DNA of 9,817 bases. It comes from Candidatus Nitrosopumilus sp. GTDB taxonomy: Archaea > Thermoproteota > Nitrososphaeria > Nitrososphaerales > Nitrosopumilaceae. Location of the stretch: NCBI GenBank assembly GCA_013043295.1, contig JABDOO010000101.1:1-9817 (forward strand), written 5' to 3'. Positions 1-6,444 of this stretch are shown here, piece after piece. Below the pieces are notes generated by a model, which saw only the letters and a list, made by a program, of their open reading frames with translations, had not been told where the DNA came from and searched no databases. Made by a program: the position numbers and the translations under genes. Position 1 is the stretch's first letter; each line of letters begins with the position of its first letter.

Positions 1-210
1 TGCAATTACTACAACACCAACGTATCCTTTTCCTAAGATTGCTAAATTTCCAAGTGTCGTAGGACCTGTTAAAGAAATAGATTTTATTTTTAATTTTTCT
101 AATTCGTTAATTCTTGATTTTATTTGACTTTTTGTTGCTTTTGGGTATCCTAAAATATTTGAATATGGTTCTTCTAAAAATTTCTTAATTAAAATGAAGG
201 AGTGTGCCAT
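1..210 (-). CDS. Predicted serine/threonine protein kinase, COG2112-like (partial, N-terminal 70 residues)
   Basis: This reading frame starts with ATG at 210 on the minus strand and runs off the left edge without a stop. An in-frame TAG lies directly before the ATG, so no earlier start is possible. Residues 1-58 are a Lys-rich region with a predicted helix (residues about 27-42, TKSQIKSRINELEKLKI). Residues 60-65 read GKGYVG, a match to the glycine-rich nucleotide loop GxGxxG of protein kinases, followed by a hydrophobic strand (VVVIA). This layout resembles the small archaeal COG2112 predicted kinases. The catalytic lysine, HxD and DxD motifs would lie outside the window and cannot be checked. 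The first 26 bp overlap the 3' end of cca in another frame, so the gene is probably translated from the same mRNA as cca and thpR. Substrate unknown. Confidence 0.72.
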   Translation of the reverse strand, partial: MAHSFILIKKFLEEPYSNILGYPKATKSQIKSRINELEKLKIKSISLTGPTTLGNLAILGKGYVGVVVIA

Positions 211-1516
211 CTACTGAAATCAATTCTGCTGCTTCCTCTTTAATTGATTTGCTTAAACTTTTGTTTCCTATTGTTACTTTGAAACCTCGTTTTAAATCAC
301 TTTGAAGTCCTTTTGGTATGCCTGTCTGAAGATTATCCTTCAAAAATTCTTTCATAAAACTAACAGCACTAGTGTGATTTCTTTTTTCCAGCGAAATTAT
401 TTTTCTTCCATCTCCAACCCATACTAATTCTGCATTTTTGAGATTTTTAGCGATAAAACTATGAGTACTATCCTCTCTGAAAAATTCTGGTCCCTTTTTA
501 GAATAGATTTCATTGATTTTGGTAGACTCTAAAAAGAACAATAGATAGGCGTCCTTTAGTTGATCCGTGTAAGACTTGCTTCTTAATACTGTAAATCCTG
601 CTAGTCCTAACTGTGTAGATAATGTACTTGTAGTTCTCTTGATTTGACCCCAGATTATATCTGGACTTCTAGATTTATAATTAAATTTCACAATCAACAA
701 ATTATTCCAAAATTTATTTGATATTCTCGGCTTTCTAATCTTAAAGAATTGTAGACTAGGCTTTTCTTTAAGTGACCTACAAATAAGAACAAATTTTCCA
801 ATATTTTCATCAGAAATAGCAGCAGCTAAATTTCGATTACTATCTATTGGATCAATAACTACAATTGATGTATCAAATTTTTTAGTTGTTTTCCCAATCA
901 CTTGATTTTCTTTTATCTTTGAAATAGATTTTATTAGATTTTCAAAACTACCAAACTCTAAAATCAAAACTTCTGAAATATATCCACTAAATCCCTGCTT
1001 TGCTATTTCTGCACCGTAAATTCCATTTGATTTTAGAAATGTCTTTAGAACTCTTACTTCATTTCTCATTTTTGATGTTAATGATTTTTTCATAAATTTT
1101 GTATGAAATGGTGATCTATCTGCCGCACTCTTCCATTGACCAATTTTAACATCATAACACGGTACAACATTTATCTTTGTACTCTGAATTTTAGCCTCAA
1201 CATATGGATGCTGAGAATATCTAACGTAGGGAGAATATTTTTTCAATGAATCAAATCCAATTTTTTTTGAAATATTTTCAAATTTTTCTTCTGATACATT
1301 TTTTTTGAATTTAATAAAAATATCAACATCTGCGTCTTTATCTAACCAAGTGCCTTTTGCAAATGATCCGCCAAATTCTAATCCTGAAATTTCTGAATAC
1401 TTTACAATTTCTTTTTCAACAAGTCTGAAAGCCTTTTCTGCAATTTTCTCTTTTGATTTTATGATTATTTTTGAAGGTATCACTGTTTTAGAAATCTTAG
1501 AAATAATTTGTTTCAT
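185..1516 (-). CDS. cca: CCA-adding enzyme (archaeal class I tRNA nucleotidyltransferase)
   Basis: The enzyme adds or repairs the 3'-CCA of tRNAs from CTP and ATP without a nucleic acid template, in the cytoplasm. The protein is 443 aa, close to the usual archaeal size of about 440-450. The N-terminal polymerase-beta-type head has the GS-x3-GT motif (G50, S51, G55, T56) and the acidic pair D63/D65 in DADVD. The archaeal signature around SAADRSPFH (130-138), the GIYGAE stretch (165-170) and GFSGY (175-179) belong to the central domain, and the C-terminal part is the usual tail. Oddity: where related enzymes have Asp in a VDVVPCY-like strand (third metal carboxylate, D110 in the Archaeoglobus enzyme as I recall it), this protein has N116 in INVVPCY (codon AAT at 1171-1169). 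The start overlaps the thpR stop as ATGA and is preceded by a good Shine-Dalgarno sequence inside thpR. Confidence 0.93.
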   Translation of the reverse strand: MKQIISKISKTVIPSKIIIKSKEKIAEKAFRLVEKEIVKYSEISGLEFGGSFAKGTWLDKDADVDIFIKFKKNVSEEKFENISKKIGFDSLKKYSPYVRYSQHPYVEAKIQSTKINVVPCYDVKIGQWKSAADRSPFHTKFMKKSLTSKMRNEVRVLKTFLKSNGIYGAEIAKQGFSGYISEVLILEFGSFENLIKSISKIKENQVIGKTTKKFDTSIVVIDPIDSNRNLAAAISDENIGKFVLICRSLKEKPSLQFFKIRKPRISNKFWNNLLIVKFNYKSRSPDIIWGQIKRTTSTLSTQLGLAGFTVLRSKSYTDQLKDAYLLFFLESTKINEIYSKKGPEFFREDSTHSFIAKNLKNAELVWVGDGRKIISLEKRNHTSAVSFMKEFLKDNLQTGIPKGLQSDLKRGFKVTIGNKSLSKSIKEEAAELISVDGTLLHFN

Positions 1517-2058
1517 TTAATTGCACAAACCTCCAACAAATCTGTATAGATTGGTCCACTAGAAGTTAGTTCACTTTTTTTCAATTTGATATTTGATATC
1601 TTTTGGATGCCAAAATTTATCATTTTTTTAGATTCCAATTCTTCTGATATATCTCCAATCTTCTTTTTAATTCTAAATACTGTGATATGAGGTTTGAATG
1701 GTTTATCCTGGATGAATCCTAGAGGTTCTAGCACTTTTACCACCTTTTTAGACAGATCAACTAACGTTTCTCCTCCTTTTTCATCTGTCCCAACCCAAAT
1801 TATTCTAGGAAAACTGGGTTTTGGAAATACTCCAACACCCTTTAGCATTATATCAAAACTTGAAAATTCGACTGATTGTAGCGCATCTCTGATCTTTTCA
1901 ACAGAATCTTGAGAAACTTCTCCTAAAAATTGTAAAGTGAAATGAAAATTCTGTGATTTTATTGGCCTTGCATCAATTTCTAATTCATCTTGAAATTTTT
2001 TAATTGAATTTGTCACCATTTGATCTGTGATATCAATTGCTACAAAAATACGCATCAT
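1513..2058 (-). CDS. thpR: RNA 2',3'-cyclic phosphodiesterase (ThpR / LigT family, formerly 2'-5' RNA ligase)
   Basis: This is a 2H phosphoesterase that opens 2',3'-cyclic phosphate RNA ends to a 2'-phosphate; family members can also join tRNA halves with a 2'-5' bond in vitro. The two signature motifs are present: H39-F-T-L (in FHFTLQFLGE) and H124-I-T-V (in KPHITVFRI), 85 residues apart. The total length of 181 aa is normal for the family. The start is a double ATG (2058 and 2055). A TATA-like box centred about 22-25 nt upstream suggests a leaderless transcript, so either Met could be first. The stop overlaps the cca start (ATGA). Proximity to cca fits a role in RNA-end processing or repair, possibly of tRNA; that functional link is inferred from context. 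Confidence 0.92.
   Translation of the reverse strand: MMRIFVAIDITDQMVTNSIKKFQDELEIDARPIKSQNFHFTLQFLGEVSQDSVEKIRDALQSVEFSSFDIMLKGVGVFPKPSFPRIIWVGTDEKGGETLVDLSKKVVKVLEPLGFIQDKPFKPHITVFRIKKKIGDISEELESKKMINFGIQKISNIKLKKSELTSSGPIYTDLLEVCAIK
1529..1534 (-). promoter_or_regulatory. Ribosome binding site of cca
   Basis: The minus strand reads GGAGGT, a full match to the archaeal anti-Shine-Dalgarno end of 16S rRNA (CACCTCC). It lies 12 nt before the cca ATG and inside the last codons of thpR. It supports the ATG at 1516 and independent re-initiation on cca rather than pure stop-start coupling. It is the strongest Shine-Dalgarno sequence seen in the window; the other internal operon starts lack one. 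Confidence 0.55.
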
Positions 2059-2069
2059 AAGATTTTTTG

Positions 2070-2085
2070 AATTATGTTTATAATT
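2070..2085. promoter_or_regulatory. Shared TATA-like palindrome of the divergent thpR / UPF0200 promoters
   Basis: The 66-bp gap 2059-2124 separates two divergent operons. In it, AATTAT (2070-2075) and ATAATT (2080-2085) form an inverted repeat around GTTT. The minus strand reads TTATAAAC at 2083-2076, whose distance to the thpR ATG fits an archaeal TATA box serving a leaderless transcript. The plus strand reads TTTATAAT at 2077-2084, which would place the start near 2107 and give the UPF0200 mRNA a leader of about 18 nt. One box serving both directions is an inference from spacing. Confidence 0.45.
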
Positions 2086-2124
2086 ATTTCCGGTAACTTC
2101 ATAGACGAGCCCTTTTTGTGATAT

Positions 2125-2676
2125 ATGTTGACAAAACTAATTGTATGTCTGACTGGAATGCCAGGGGCTGGAAAATCAACGATTGCAGACGGTTTAGCAT
2201 CTAAAGGATATGAAATTATCAATATGGGTAACGCAGTAAGAGAAGAGGCAAAAAAAAGAAATTTAGAATCAACAAGGGAAAATCTTGGAAAATTGATGCT
2301 TGAACTTAGAGAAAAAAATGGCCCAGGAGCAATTGCAGAATTAGTTAAACCTCAAATAGAATCTTCAACTTCAAATGTAATTTTGATAGACGGAGTGAGA
2401 TCAAATGACGAAATTCAAGTGCTAAAAAAATTTGGCACTGTTAAATTATTAGCAATTCATGCATCAACTGACACTAGATTTGATTTTTTGCAAAAAAGAG
2501 GAAGATCAGATGATCCACAAACAAAAGAGCACTTTGAAGAAAGGGATACCAGAGAATTAGGTGTTGGAATTAGTAATTCAATAGCACTATCAGATTATGC
2601 AATTTCAAATGTCGGTATAACAAAAGAAGAATTAATTGACCAAACTTACAAAATTATTCAAAGTTGGATAGAATGA
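2125..2676 (+). CDS. UPF0200 family P-loop NTPase (nucleotide / dephospho-CoA kinase-like)
   Basis: A 183-aa cytoplasmic P-loop protein of the archaeal UPF0200 family. The Walker A motif is G11-MPGAGKST-19. A NMGNAVREEAKKR segment (33-45) and a TRENLGKL segment (50-57) are typical of the family, and NVILIDGVRS (84-93) supplies a Walker B-like Asp at D89. KRGRSDDP (124-131) resembles the Arg-rich lid of small nucleotide kinases. The fold is that of adenylate or dephospho-CoA kinases, but the substrate of UPF0200 proteins is not known to me, so no reaction is assigned. The ATG at 2125 leads straight into the first beta strand (KLIVCLTG). A short GTGAT (2118-2122) that could pair with 16S rRNA lies only 2 nt from the start, probably too close to help. 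The stop overlaps the next gene, so the two form an operon. Confidence 0.88.
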   Translation: MLTKLIVCLTGMPGAGKSTIADGLASKGYEIINMGNAVREEAKKRNLESTRENLGKLMLELREKNGPGAIAELVKPQIESSTSNVILIDGVRSNDEIQVLKKFGTVKLLAIHASTDTRFDFLQKRGRSDDPQTKEHFEERDTRELGVGISNSIALSDYAISNVGITKEELIDQTYKIIQSWIE

Positions 2677-3071
2677 AAATTCCAATTATCAATTGTAAAA
2701 TTGAAATGACATGCCCTGTTAATTTATCTGAAAATCCTGAAAAAGTTCAACAAGCTATTTCAAACATTTTTCCATTTTCAGAAATAAAAAATGAGAATTT
2801 TTCAATTAAAGCTCAATCTAATGAATTAAGATCTCTGGAAAAAATTTATGAATCAATCACTTCATCACAATCTCAAAAAAGTTATACTCGGAAATTGGAA
2901 AATAATTTAAAAGATGATACAACTTGGTTTTTTTTAAACAAGCAAGCTGCATTTGTTGAAAAAATTGCTATTTGTGATGAGCCTGAAGAGTCACCCTTAG
3001 GACCAATCAAAGTAACTCTAACCTCGTCAAATATTGATGGAATAATCGATTGGATATCTTTTTCCAATTAA
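2673..3071 (+). CDS. UPF0201 family protein (archaeal, putative RNA-binding)
   Basis: The protein is 132 aa from the ATG at 2673, which overlaps the UPF0200 stop as ATGA. A TTG at 2664 would add three residues but is less likely. Features fit the archaeal UPF0201 family (COG1325): an N-terminal strand and PVNLSENPEKVQQAISNIFP segment, the central FFLNKQAAFVEKI stretch (about residues 88-100), then SPLGPIKV and a final IDGIIDWISF. UPF0201 members have been described as predicted RNA-binding or exosome-linked proteins; this is annotation-level knowledge, not shown here. No catalytic motif is visible. Pairing with UPF0200 in a two-gene operon suggests related jobs, but nothing in the sequence says which. 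An oligo-T terminator follows within 50 nt. Confidence 0.82.
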   Translation: MKIPIINCKIEMTCPVNLSENPEKVQQAISNIFPFSEIKNENFSIKAQSNELRSLEKIYESITSSQSQKSYTRKLENNLKDDTTWFFLNKQAAFVEKIAICDEPEESPLGPIKVTLTSSNIDGIIDWISFSN

Positions 3072-3098
3072 AGAAAATTAGCTAAGAAAATTCACTCA

Positions 3099-3116
3099 TT
3101 TTTGACTATTTTTTTT
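3099..3116 (+). terminator. Oligo-T terminator after the UPF0200-UPF0201 operon
   Basis: After the UPF0201 stop, the plus strand has five T (3099-3103) and then eight T (3109-3116) without a stable hairpin. Archaeal RNA polymerase commonly terminates at such runs. It separates this operon from the next gene, which has its own promoter. Confidence 0.5.
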
Positions 3117-3125
3117 AGTTTGAAT

Positions 3126-3132
3126 CTAAAAT
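3126..3132 (+). promoter_or_regulatory. TATA-like box for the membrane-anchored hypothetical gene
   Basis: CTAAAAT is centred about 26 nt before the ATG at 3155, the spacing expected if transcription starts at or next to the start codon. There is no Shine-Dalgarno sequence between the box and the ATG, which fits a leaderless mRNA. The call rests on spacing and AT composition in an AT-rich genome. Confidence 0.35.
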
Positions 3133-3154
3133 CTATTTTTTTGAATAGTCTACC

Positions 3155-3880
3155 ATGTTCATAAAACTAGGCATAATTGGAGGAATAATTATCCTAGGAG
3201 GCATGATTTTTTCAAATGAAATTGATAACTTGTTTCCTACAACATCTGCAACTGTATTTGATTCATTAAAAAATGATGTAAGCAATTTTAGTTCTGACGC
3301 GTCAGATGCAGTAGAACAAAGAATAGATTCATCTGTTGATAAAATTGTAGACAAGACCGCTGAGTCAATCTCTACTGAAATCCATTCCGCTGGAGATAAA
3401 GTAGCTAATGAAATTTCAGAAGTAAAAGAATCTTCTCAAGAAGCAATCAAGGAAGAATTTTTCAATTTTAATCCTATTGAATCAATTCAAAGTATTTTTA
3501 CAGGCAATTCAAATCCACCTTCAACCAGTTCTGAATCAGTTACAGAAAAATCTTCAAATGATATTTCTACTCCAATAGTTTATGAAACATTATCATTATC
3601 AACAAAACAACAATCTGATGATAATATTCTTTTACAGTATGTTGATACAAGTGATAAAACAAAAAGTGTTAAGGTAGTGATAAGAACTGCTGATAAAGAA
3701 ATATTTTCTGGAATATACTTTACTTCAATTTTTGATACAAATGTAAACGATGCTTCTGGTAATCCATATTATATTGATATGATTGTAGAGCATGAAGATT
3801 ATGGAACTGTAACATCATCAGTTTATAATCCAGGAGATAGCTCAGACACTAAAATTAATGGTGTTTTTTCTCAGTCATAA
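3155..3880 (+). CDS. Membrane-anchored Ser/Asp-rich hypothetical protein with long amphipathic helix region
   Basis: I do not recognise a named family in this 241-aa protein. Residues 4-19 are a single hydrophobic segment (LGIIGGIIILGG) with no lipobox Cys and no clear cleavage site, so it is probably an N-terminal anchor with the rest outside the cell. Residues about 32-104 are charged, helix-prone and repetitive, with recurring DxV, SxD and KxV/EI steps, like a coiled coil or LEA-type amphipathic helix. Residues 118-140 are a low-complexity Ser/Pro/Thr linker. Residues 141-240 alternate hydrophobic and polar residues (SVKVVIRTAD, GIYFTSIFDT, YYIDMIVEHE) and look like a beta-sandwich domain. 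It is acidic and has no cysteine. The gene is monocistronic, with its own candidate promoter and oligo-T ending. A surface or cell-envelope role is inferred only from topology. Confidence 0.72.
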   Translation: MFIKLGIIGGIIILGGMIFSNEIDNLFPTTSATVFDSLKNDVSNFSSDASDAVEQRIDSSVDKIVDKTAESISTEIHSAGDKVANEISEVKESSQEAIKEEFFNFNPIESIQSIFTGNSNPPSTSSESVTEKSSNDISTPIVYETLSLSTKQQSDDNILLQYVDTSDKTKSVKVVIRTADKEIFSGIYFTSIFDTNVNDASGNPYYIDMIVEHEDYGTVTSSVYNPGDSSDTKINGVFSQS

Positions 3881-3888
3881 CTTTTTTT
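3864..3888 (+). terminator. Oligo-T terminator overlapping the sir2 3' end
   Basis: Six T (3864-3869) sit inside the last codons of the hypothetical gene and seven T (3882-3888) directly follow its TAA. The second run is also the Lys-Lys codon region at the C-terminus of the convergent sir2 gene. No hairpin is evident; this is an archaeal-type U-tract signal acting on plus-strand transcripts. Confidence 0.45.
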
Positions 3889-4599
3889 AAATAATGATAC
3901 TAACTCTGGTAATACTTTAGCACTTGTACTTCTAATCACCAATCCCATATCTTCTGACATTTCTGTATTTTCTGGATTAATTTCTATCAGTATGGCATTG
4001 TTTTGTTTTGCATACATTGGAAGTGTATTTGCAGGTGAAACTACAAGTGATGTACCTGCAATAATCATTAAATCACAACTATTTGCAAAACTCATAGCAT
4101 TTTGCCATACATCTTGAGGTAATGATTCTCCAAACCATACAACATCGGGTCTAAGTATATTTCCGCATTTGCAAACGGGCGGTACATCTGAAAATTCCTC
4201 CAAAATTTCCTCTTTAAAATTGCAAACTGTGCATTTGATTTTTACTATACTTCCATGAAGTTCCAAAACTTTGGAACTGCCTGCTTTTTGATGCAATCCA
4301 TCAATATTTTGAGTTAAAACTACAACTTCAGCATACTTTTCGAGCTCAGCAATGGCTTTGTGACCAGCATTTGGCTGTGCCTGAAAAATATTCATTCTTC
4401 GTTCATTATACCACTCCCAAACAAGTTTTGGATTGTCATAAAACGCATCAATTGTAGCCAGCTTCATTGCATCATGATTTCTCCATAATCCATCTTTTCC
4501 TCTAAATGTAGGAATTCCACTTTCTTGAGAAATTCCAGCACCTGTAACAAATACAATTTTTTTAAAATTTGTTATCTGTTCTTCAATGAATTCAAACAT
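3871..4599 (-). CDS. cobB: NAD-dependent protein deacylase, Sir2 family (class III-like)
   Basis: The enzyme removes acyl groups from lysines using NAD+, giving nicotinamide and O-acyl-ADP-ribose. At 242 aa it is a catalytic core only. NAD-binding GAGIS (20-24) and GIPTFRG (28-34) are present, then TQNIDGLH (96-103) and the catalytic H115 in LELHGS. Zinc ligands are C123, C126, C143 and C145; the second pair is CxC (VCKCG) rather than CxxC. GTSLVVSPA (182-190) and INPE complete the Rossmann part. Y64 and R67 (EWYNERR) match the Tyr-x-x-Arg pair that binds succinyl or malonyl groups in SIRT5 and CobB, so activity beyond deacetylation is likely. It is the last gene of the prs-trmG10-rnz-sir2 cluster, one base after the rnz stop. 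In archaea such enzymes may act on chromatin proteins or metabolic enzymes; the target here is unknown. Confidence 0.93.
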   Translation of the reverse strand: MFEFIEEQITNFKKIVFVTGAGISQESGIPTFRGKDGLWRNHDAMKLATIDAFYDNPKLVWEWYNERRMNIFQAQPNAGHKAIAELEKYAEVVVLTQNIDGLHQKAGSSKVLELHGSIVKIKCTVCNFKEEILEEFSDVPPVCKCGNILRPDVVWFGESLPQDVWQNAMSFANSCDLMIIAGTSLVVSPANTLPMYAKQNNAILIEINPENTEMSEDMGLVIRSTSAKVLPELVSLFKKSYD

Positions 4600-4600
4600 T

Positions 4601-5500
4601 TTATTTGATTTCTACTTCTAGCAGATCTTTGGATGTAATTACTGAGCTATGAATTTCTTTTGCTTCGCTCAAATGCCCAGACTCGTCTTTGTATCTTGCT
4701 GAAAAATGTGTTAGAATTAAATTCTTAACATTAGCATTTTTTGCAAGTGTTGCAGCTTGTTTTGCAGTTGAATGACATGTTTCTTGTGCTCTTAACTTTT
4801 CTTCATCTAAAAATGTTGAATCAAACACAAGATAATCACAATTTTTAAAAAACTTCTCTAACTTTTCTGTAGGCATGGTATCGCCGGAAATTCCAATTTT
4901 TTTCCCTGGACGTTTTTCTCCTAGCACTTGTTCTGGTTTTATTATTTTATCATTAACTGTAATTTCAAAACCTTTTTGTAATTCACTCCATAACTTCCCC
5001 TCGGGAATTTCTAATTGTTTTGCTTTTTCTAGATTAAATCTTCCAGGCTTATCTTTTTCTTCAAACAAATATGAAAATGCTGTTATAGAATGATTTGCCT
5101 TACAAACATGAATTGTAAATTTTTCATTCTCTAATAACTTTCCTTCATTAATTTTTGTAATTAAAATTGGAAATGATAATCCAAAATTTAGAATTTTAAT
5201 ATTTGCTGCAATGAATTCCTCAATTCCACTTGGACCAAAAATCTCCAATGTTTCAGTTCTATTTTGCATTGACATTGTTTGTAATAATCCCAGGATTCCG
5301 ACACAGTGATCACCATGCATATGGGTTACAAACAATTTCATTCTTTTATTCCAACCTAAACCTGATTTCATAGATGATATTTGAGCAGATTCTCCGGCAT
5401 CAAACATCAATATCTCTCCATCTCTTTCTAAACAAATGCATGATAATCCTCTGTTTTCAGTTGGTTGAGCAGCAGATGTTCCTAAAAATACAAGTTTCAT
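4601..5500 (-). CDS. rnz: Ribonuclease Z (tRNA 3' endonuclease, short form)
   Basis: Metallo-beta-lactamase nuclease that cuts precursor tRNA after the discriminator base so that CCA can be added. The length, 299 aa, is typical of the short form. It begins with the family signature FLGTSAAQPT and an Arg-Gly-Leu-Ser stretch. The zinc motif is H60-x-H62-x-D64-H65 (THMHGDHCVG); further metal ligands are H137 (KANHS), D207 (GDTMP) and H265 (LTHFSARY), and H243 (CHST) is the usual catalytic His position. The PGRFN...IPEGKLW region (152-171) is the conserved substrate-recognition segment of this family. All catalytic positions are intact. The start ATG overlaps the trmG10 stop as ATGA, so translation is coupled. 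Its natural downstream partner, the CCA enzyme, is encoded about 3 kb away in a different operon. Confidence 0.95.
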   Translation of the reverse strand: MKLVFLGTSAAQPTENRGLSCICLERDGEILMFDAGESAQISSMKSGLGWNKRMKLFVTHMHGDHCVGILGLLQTMSMQNRTETLEIFGPSGIEEFIAANIKILNFGLSFPILITKINEGKLLENEKFTIHVCKANHSITAFSYLFEEKDKPGRFNLEKAKQLEIPEGKLWSELQKGFEITVNDKIIKPEQVLGEKRPGKKIGISGDTMPTEKLEKFFKNCDYLVFDSTFLDEEKLRAQETCHSTAKQAATLAKNANVKNLILTHFSARYKDESGHLSEAKEIHSSVITSKDLLEVEIK

Positions 5501-6444
5501 TTAATCAGGATTGTTCTTGTCAAGCTTTTATGCCTATAGATATGATATTTTTTTAATCCGCTTAACTTTGAATTAAAATCTAGTTCTTTTTTGTACATTA
5601 TTGCAACTTTTTTTCTTTTAGGAAGACTAGCAAAAAACTTCTTGAGTATATCCTGAGGCTTTTCGGAAGTTTTTGAGGCTACTCCGTATGGTAAATCCGT
5701 AACTATTCCATCAAATTCATCAGATATTTTGGATAATCCTTGATATTCAGATTTGATTACTTTTGCATGATATTTGTTTGCAGCAAGGTTTTCGTTAGCC
5801 ATTTTACACATTTTTTCATCAAAATCCAAGCCTATCGCATGTATTCCCATTGATTCGGCTTCTAGCAGTGTGGTTCCTGTTCCACAAAATGGATCACATA
5901 CAGTCTCACCTTTTTTCATTCCGATTAGATTTATCATTACTCGTGTTAATTTCCAGTCTAATTCATGTGGATGTTTTTTGATCTTTTTTGGCCGAATCTG
6001 ATTTTTAACTCGTTTTGAAAATCCAAAAAAATTCTCATTTTTTGTAAAAATTAAATACACTGTGATATCTGGATTATCTAATTTTACTTTTGCATGAGAG
6101 AATTTAGAAATCATATCTCCCATAGAACTTTCCAATTCTGGAATATTAAACTGATTAGATGATAAATTAACTATTCTGCAAACAAACGATTTTGCATTTT
6201 TTAATACCCCAACATTTTCTTCATCTAAAAATAGTCCTGACATTTTTCTCAAAATTTGTCCAGATGTTTTTACAAATGTAGCTCTTTTGGCAATCTCACT
6301 CCAATTTGTTTTAGATTGTACTATGACGAGATTAGAAATTACTTTTATCTTTGAGAACCTATCATACATTTTTGCAATAGCAGTAATTTCATCAATAGCT
6401 AGCTCAAGATAATCTTTGGATAAAACAAAAAAACTTTCTGGCAT
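5497..6444 (-). CDS. trmG10: tRNA (guanine-10-N2) methyltransferase, THUMP-Trm-G10 type
   Basis: SAM-dependent enzyme that methylates N2 of G10 in tRNA (m2G/m2,2G), a modification that helps prevent misfolding. At 315 aa it has the family architecture: an N-terminal ferredoxin-like and THUMP region (about 1-145), a linker with HPHELDWKLTRVMINL (158-173), then a Rossmann methyltransferase domain. SAM motif I is CDPFCGTGTTLLEA (183-196), an acidic motif II follows in GLDFDE (205-210), and the amino-methylation motif DLPYG (250-254) replaces the DPPY seen in relatives. The linker motif preceding motif I separates it from generic DNA N6/N4 methylases. Trm11-like naming is an alternative for the same function. 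It sits between prs (TAATG, 1-bp overlap) and rnz (ATGA), so it is co-translated with a tRNA-processing nuclease. Confidence 0.88.
   Translation of the reverse strand: MPESFFVLSKDYLELAIDEITAIAKMYDRFSKIKVISNLVIVQSKTNWSEIAKRATFVKTSGQILRKMSGLFLDEENVGVLKNAKSFVCRIVNLSSNQFNIPELESSMGDMISKFSHAKVKLDNPDITVYLIFTKNENFFGFSKRVKNQIRPKKIKKHPHELDWKLTRVMINLIGMKKGETVCDPFCGTGTTLLEAESMGIHAIGLDFDEKMCKMANENLAANKYHAKVIKSEYQGLSKISDEFDGIVTDLPYGVASKTSEKPQDILKKFFASLPKRKKVAIMYKKELDFNSKLSGLKKYHIYRHKSLTRTILIK

Noticed and set aside
1305..1520. Open frame of 71 codons on the plus strand opposite cca
   Set aside because: It lies antisense to the conserved catalytic head of cca and its translation shows no family-like pattern; the same applies to the other short antisense frames at 1694-1912, 4875-5093, 5774-6001, 6919-7119, 7356-7604 and 8743-8964.
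2664..2672. TTG at 2664 as the start of the UPF0201 gene
   Set aside because: The ATG at 2673 makes a standard ATGA overlap with the preceding stop and the extra residues add nothing to the family alignment as I know it.
2928..2935. Run of eight T inside the UPF0201 coding sequence, possible slippage or early termination site
   Set aside because: It encodes the conserved FFLNKQAA segment, the frame is intact on both sides, and such runs are common in AT-rich coding DNA.
3072..3154. Gap checked for a small RNA or tRNA gene
   Set aside because: It is very AT-rich, has no stem-loop or tRNA-like arms, and is explained by the T tract and promoter.
5497..6444. DNA (adenine or cytosine) methyltransferase, suggesting a restriction system
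   Set aside because: The THUMP-like N-terminus, the HPHELDWKLTRVMINL linker and the tRNA-processing neighbours point to Trm-G10; there is no restriction gene nearby.
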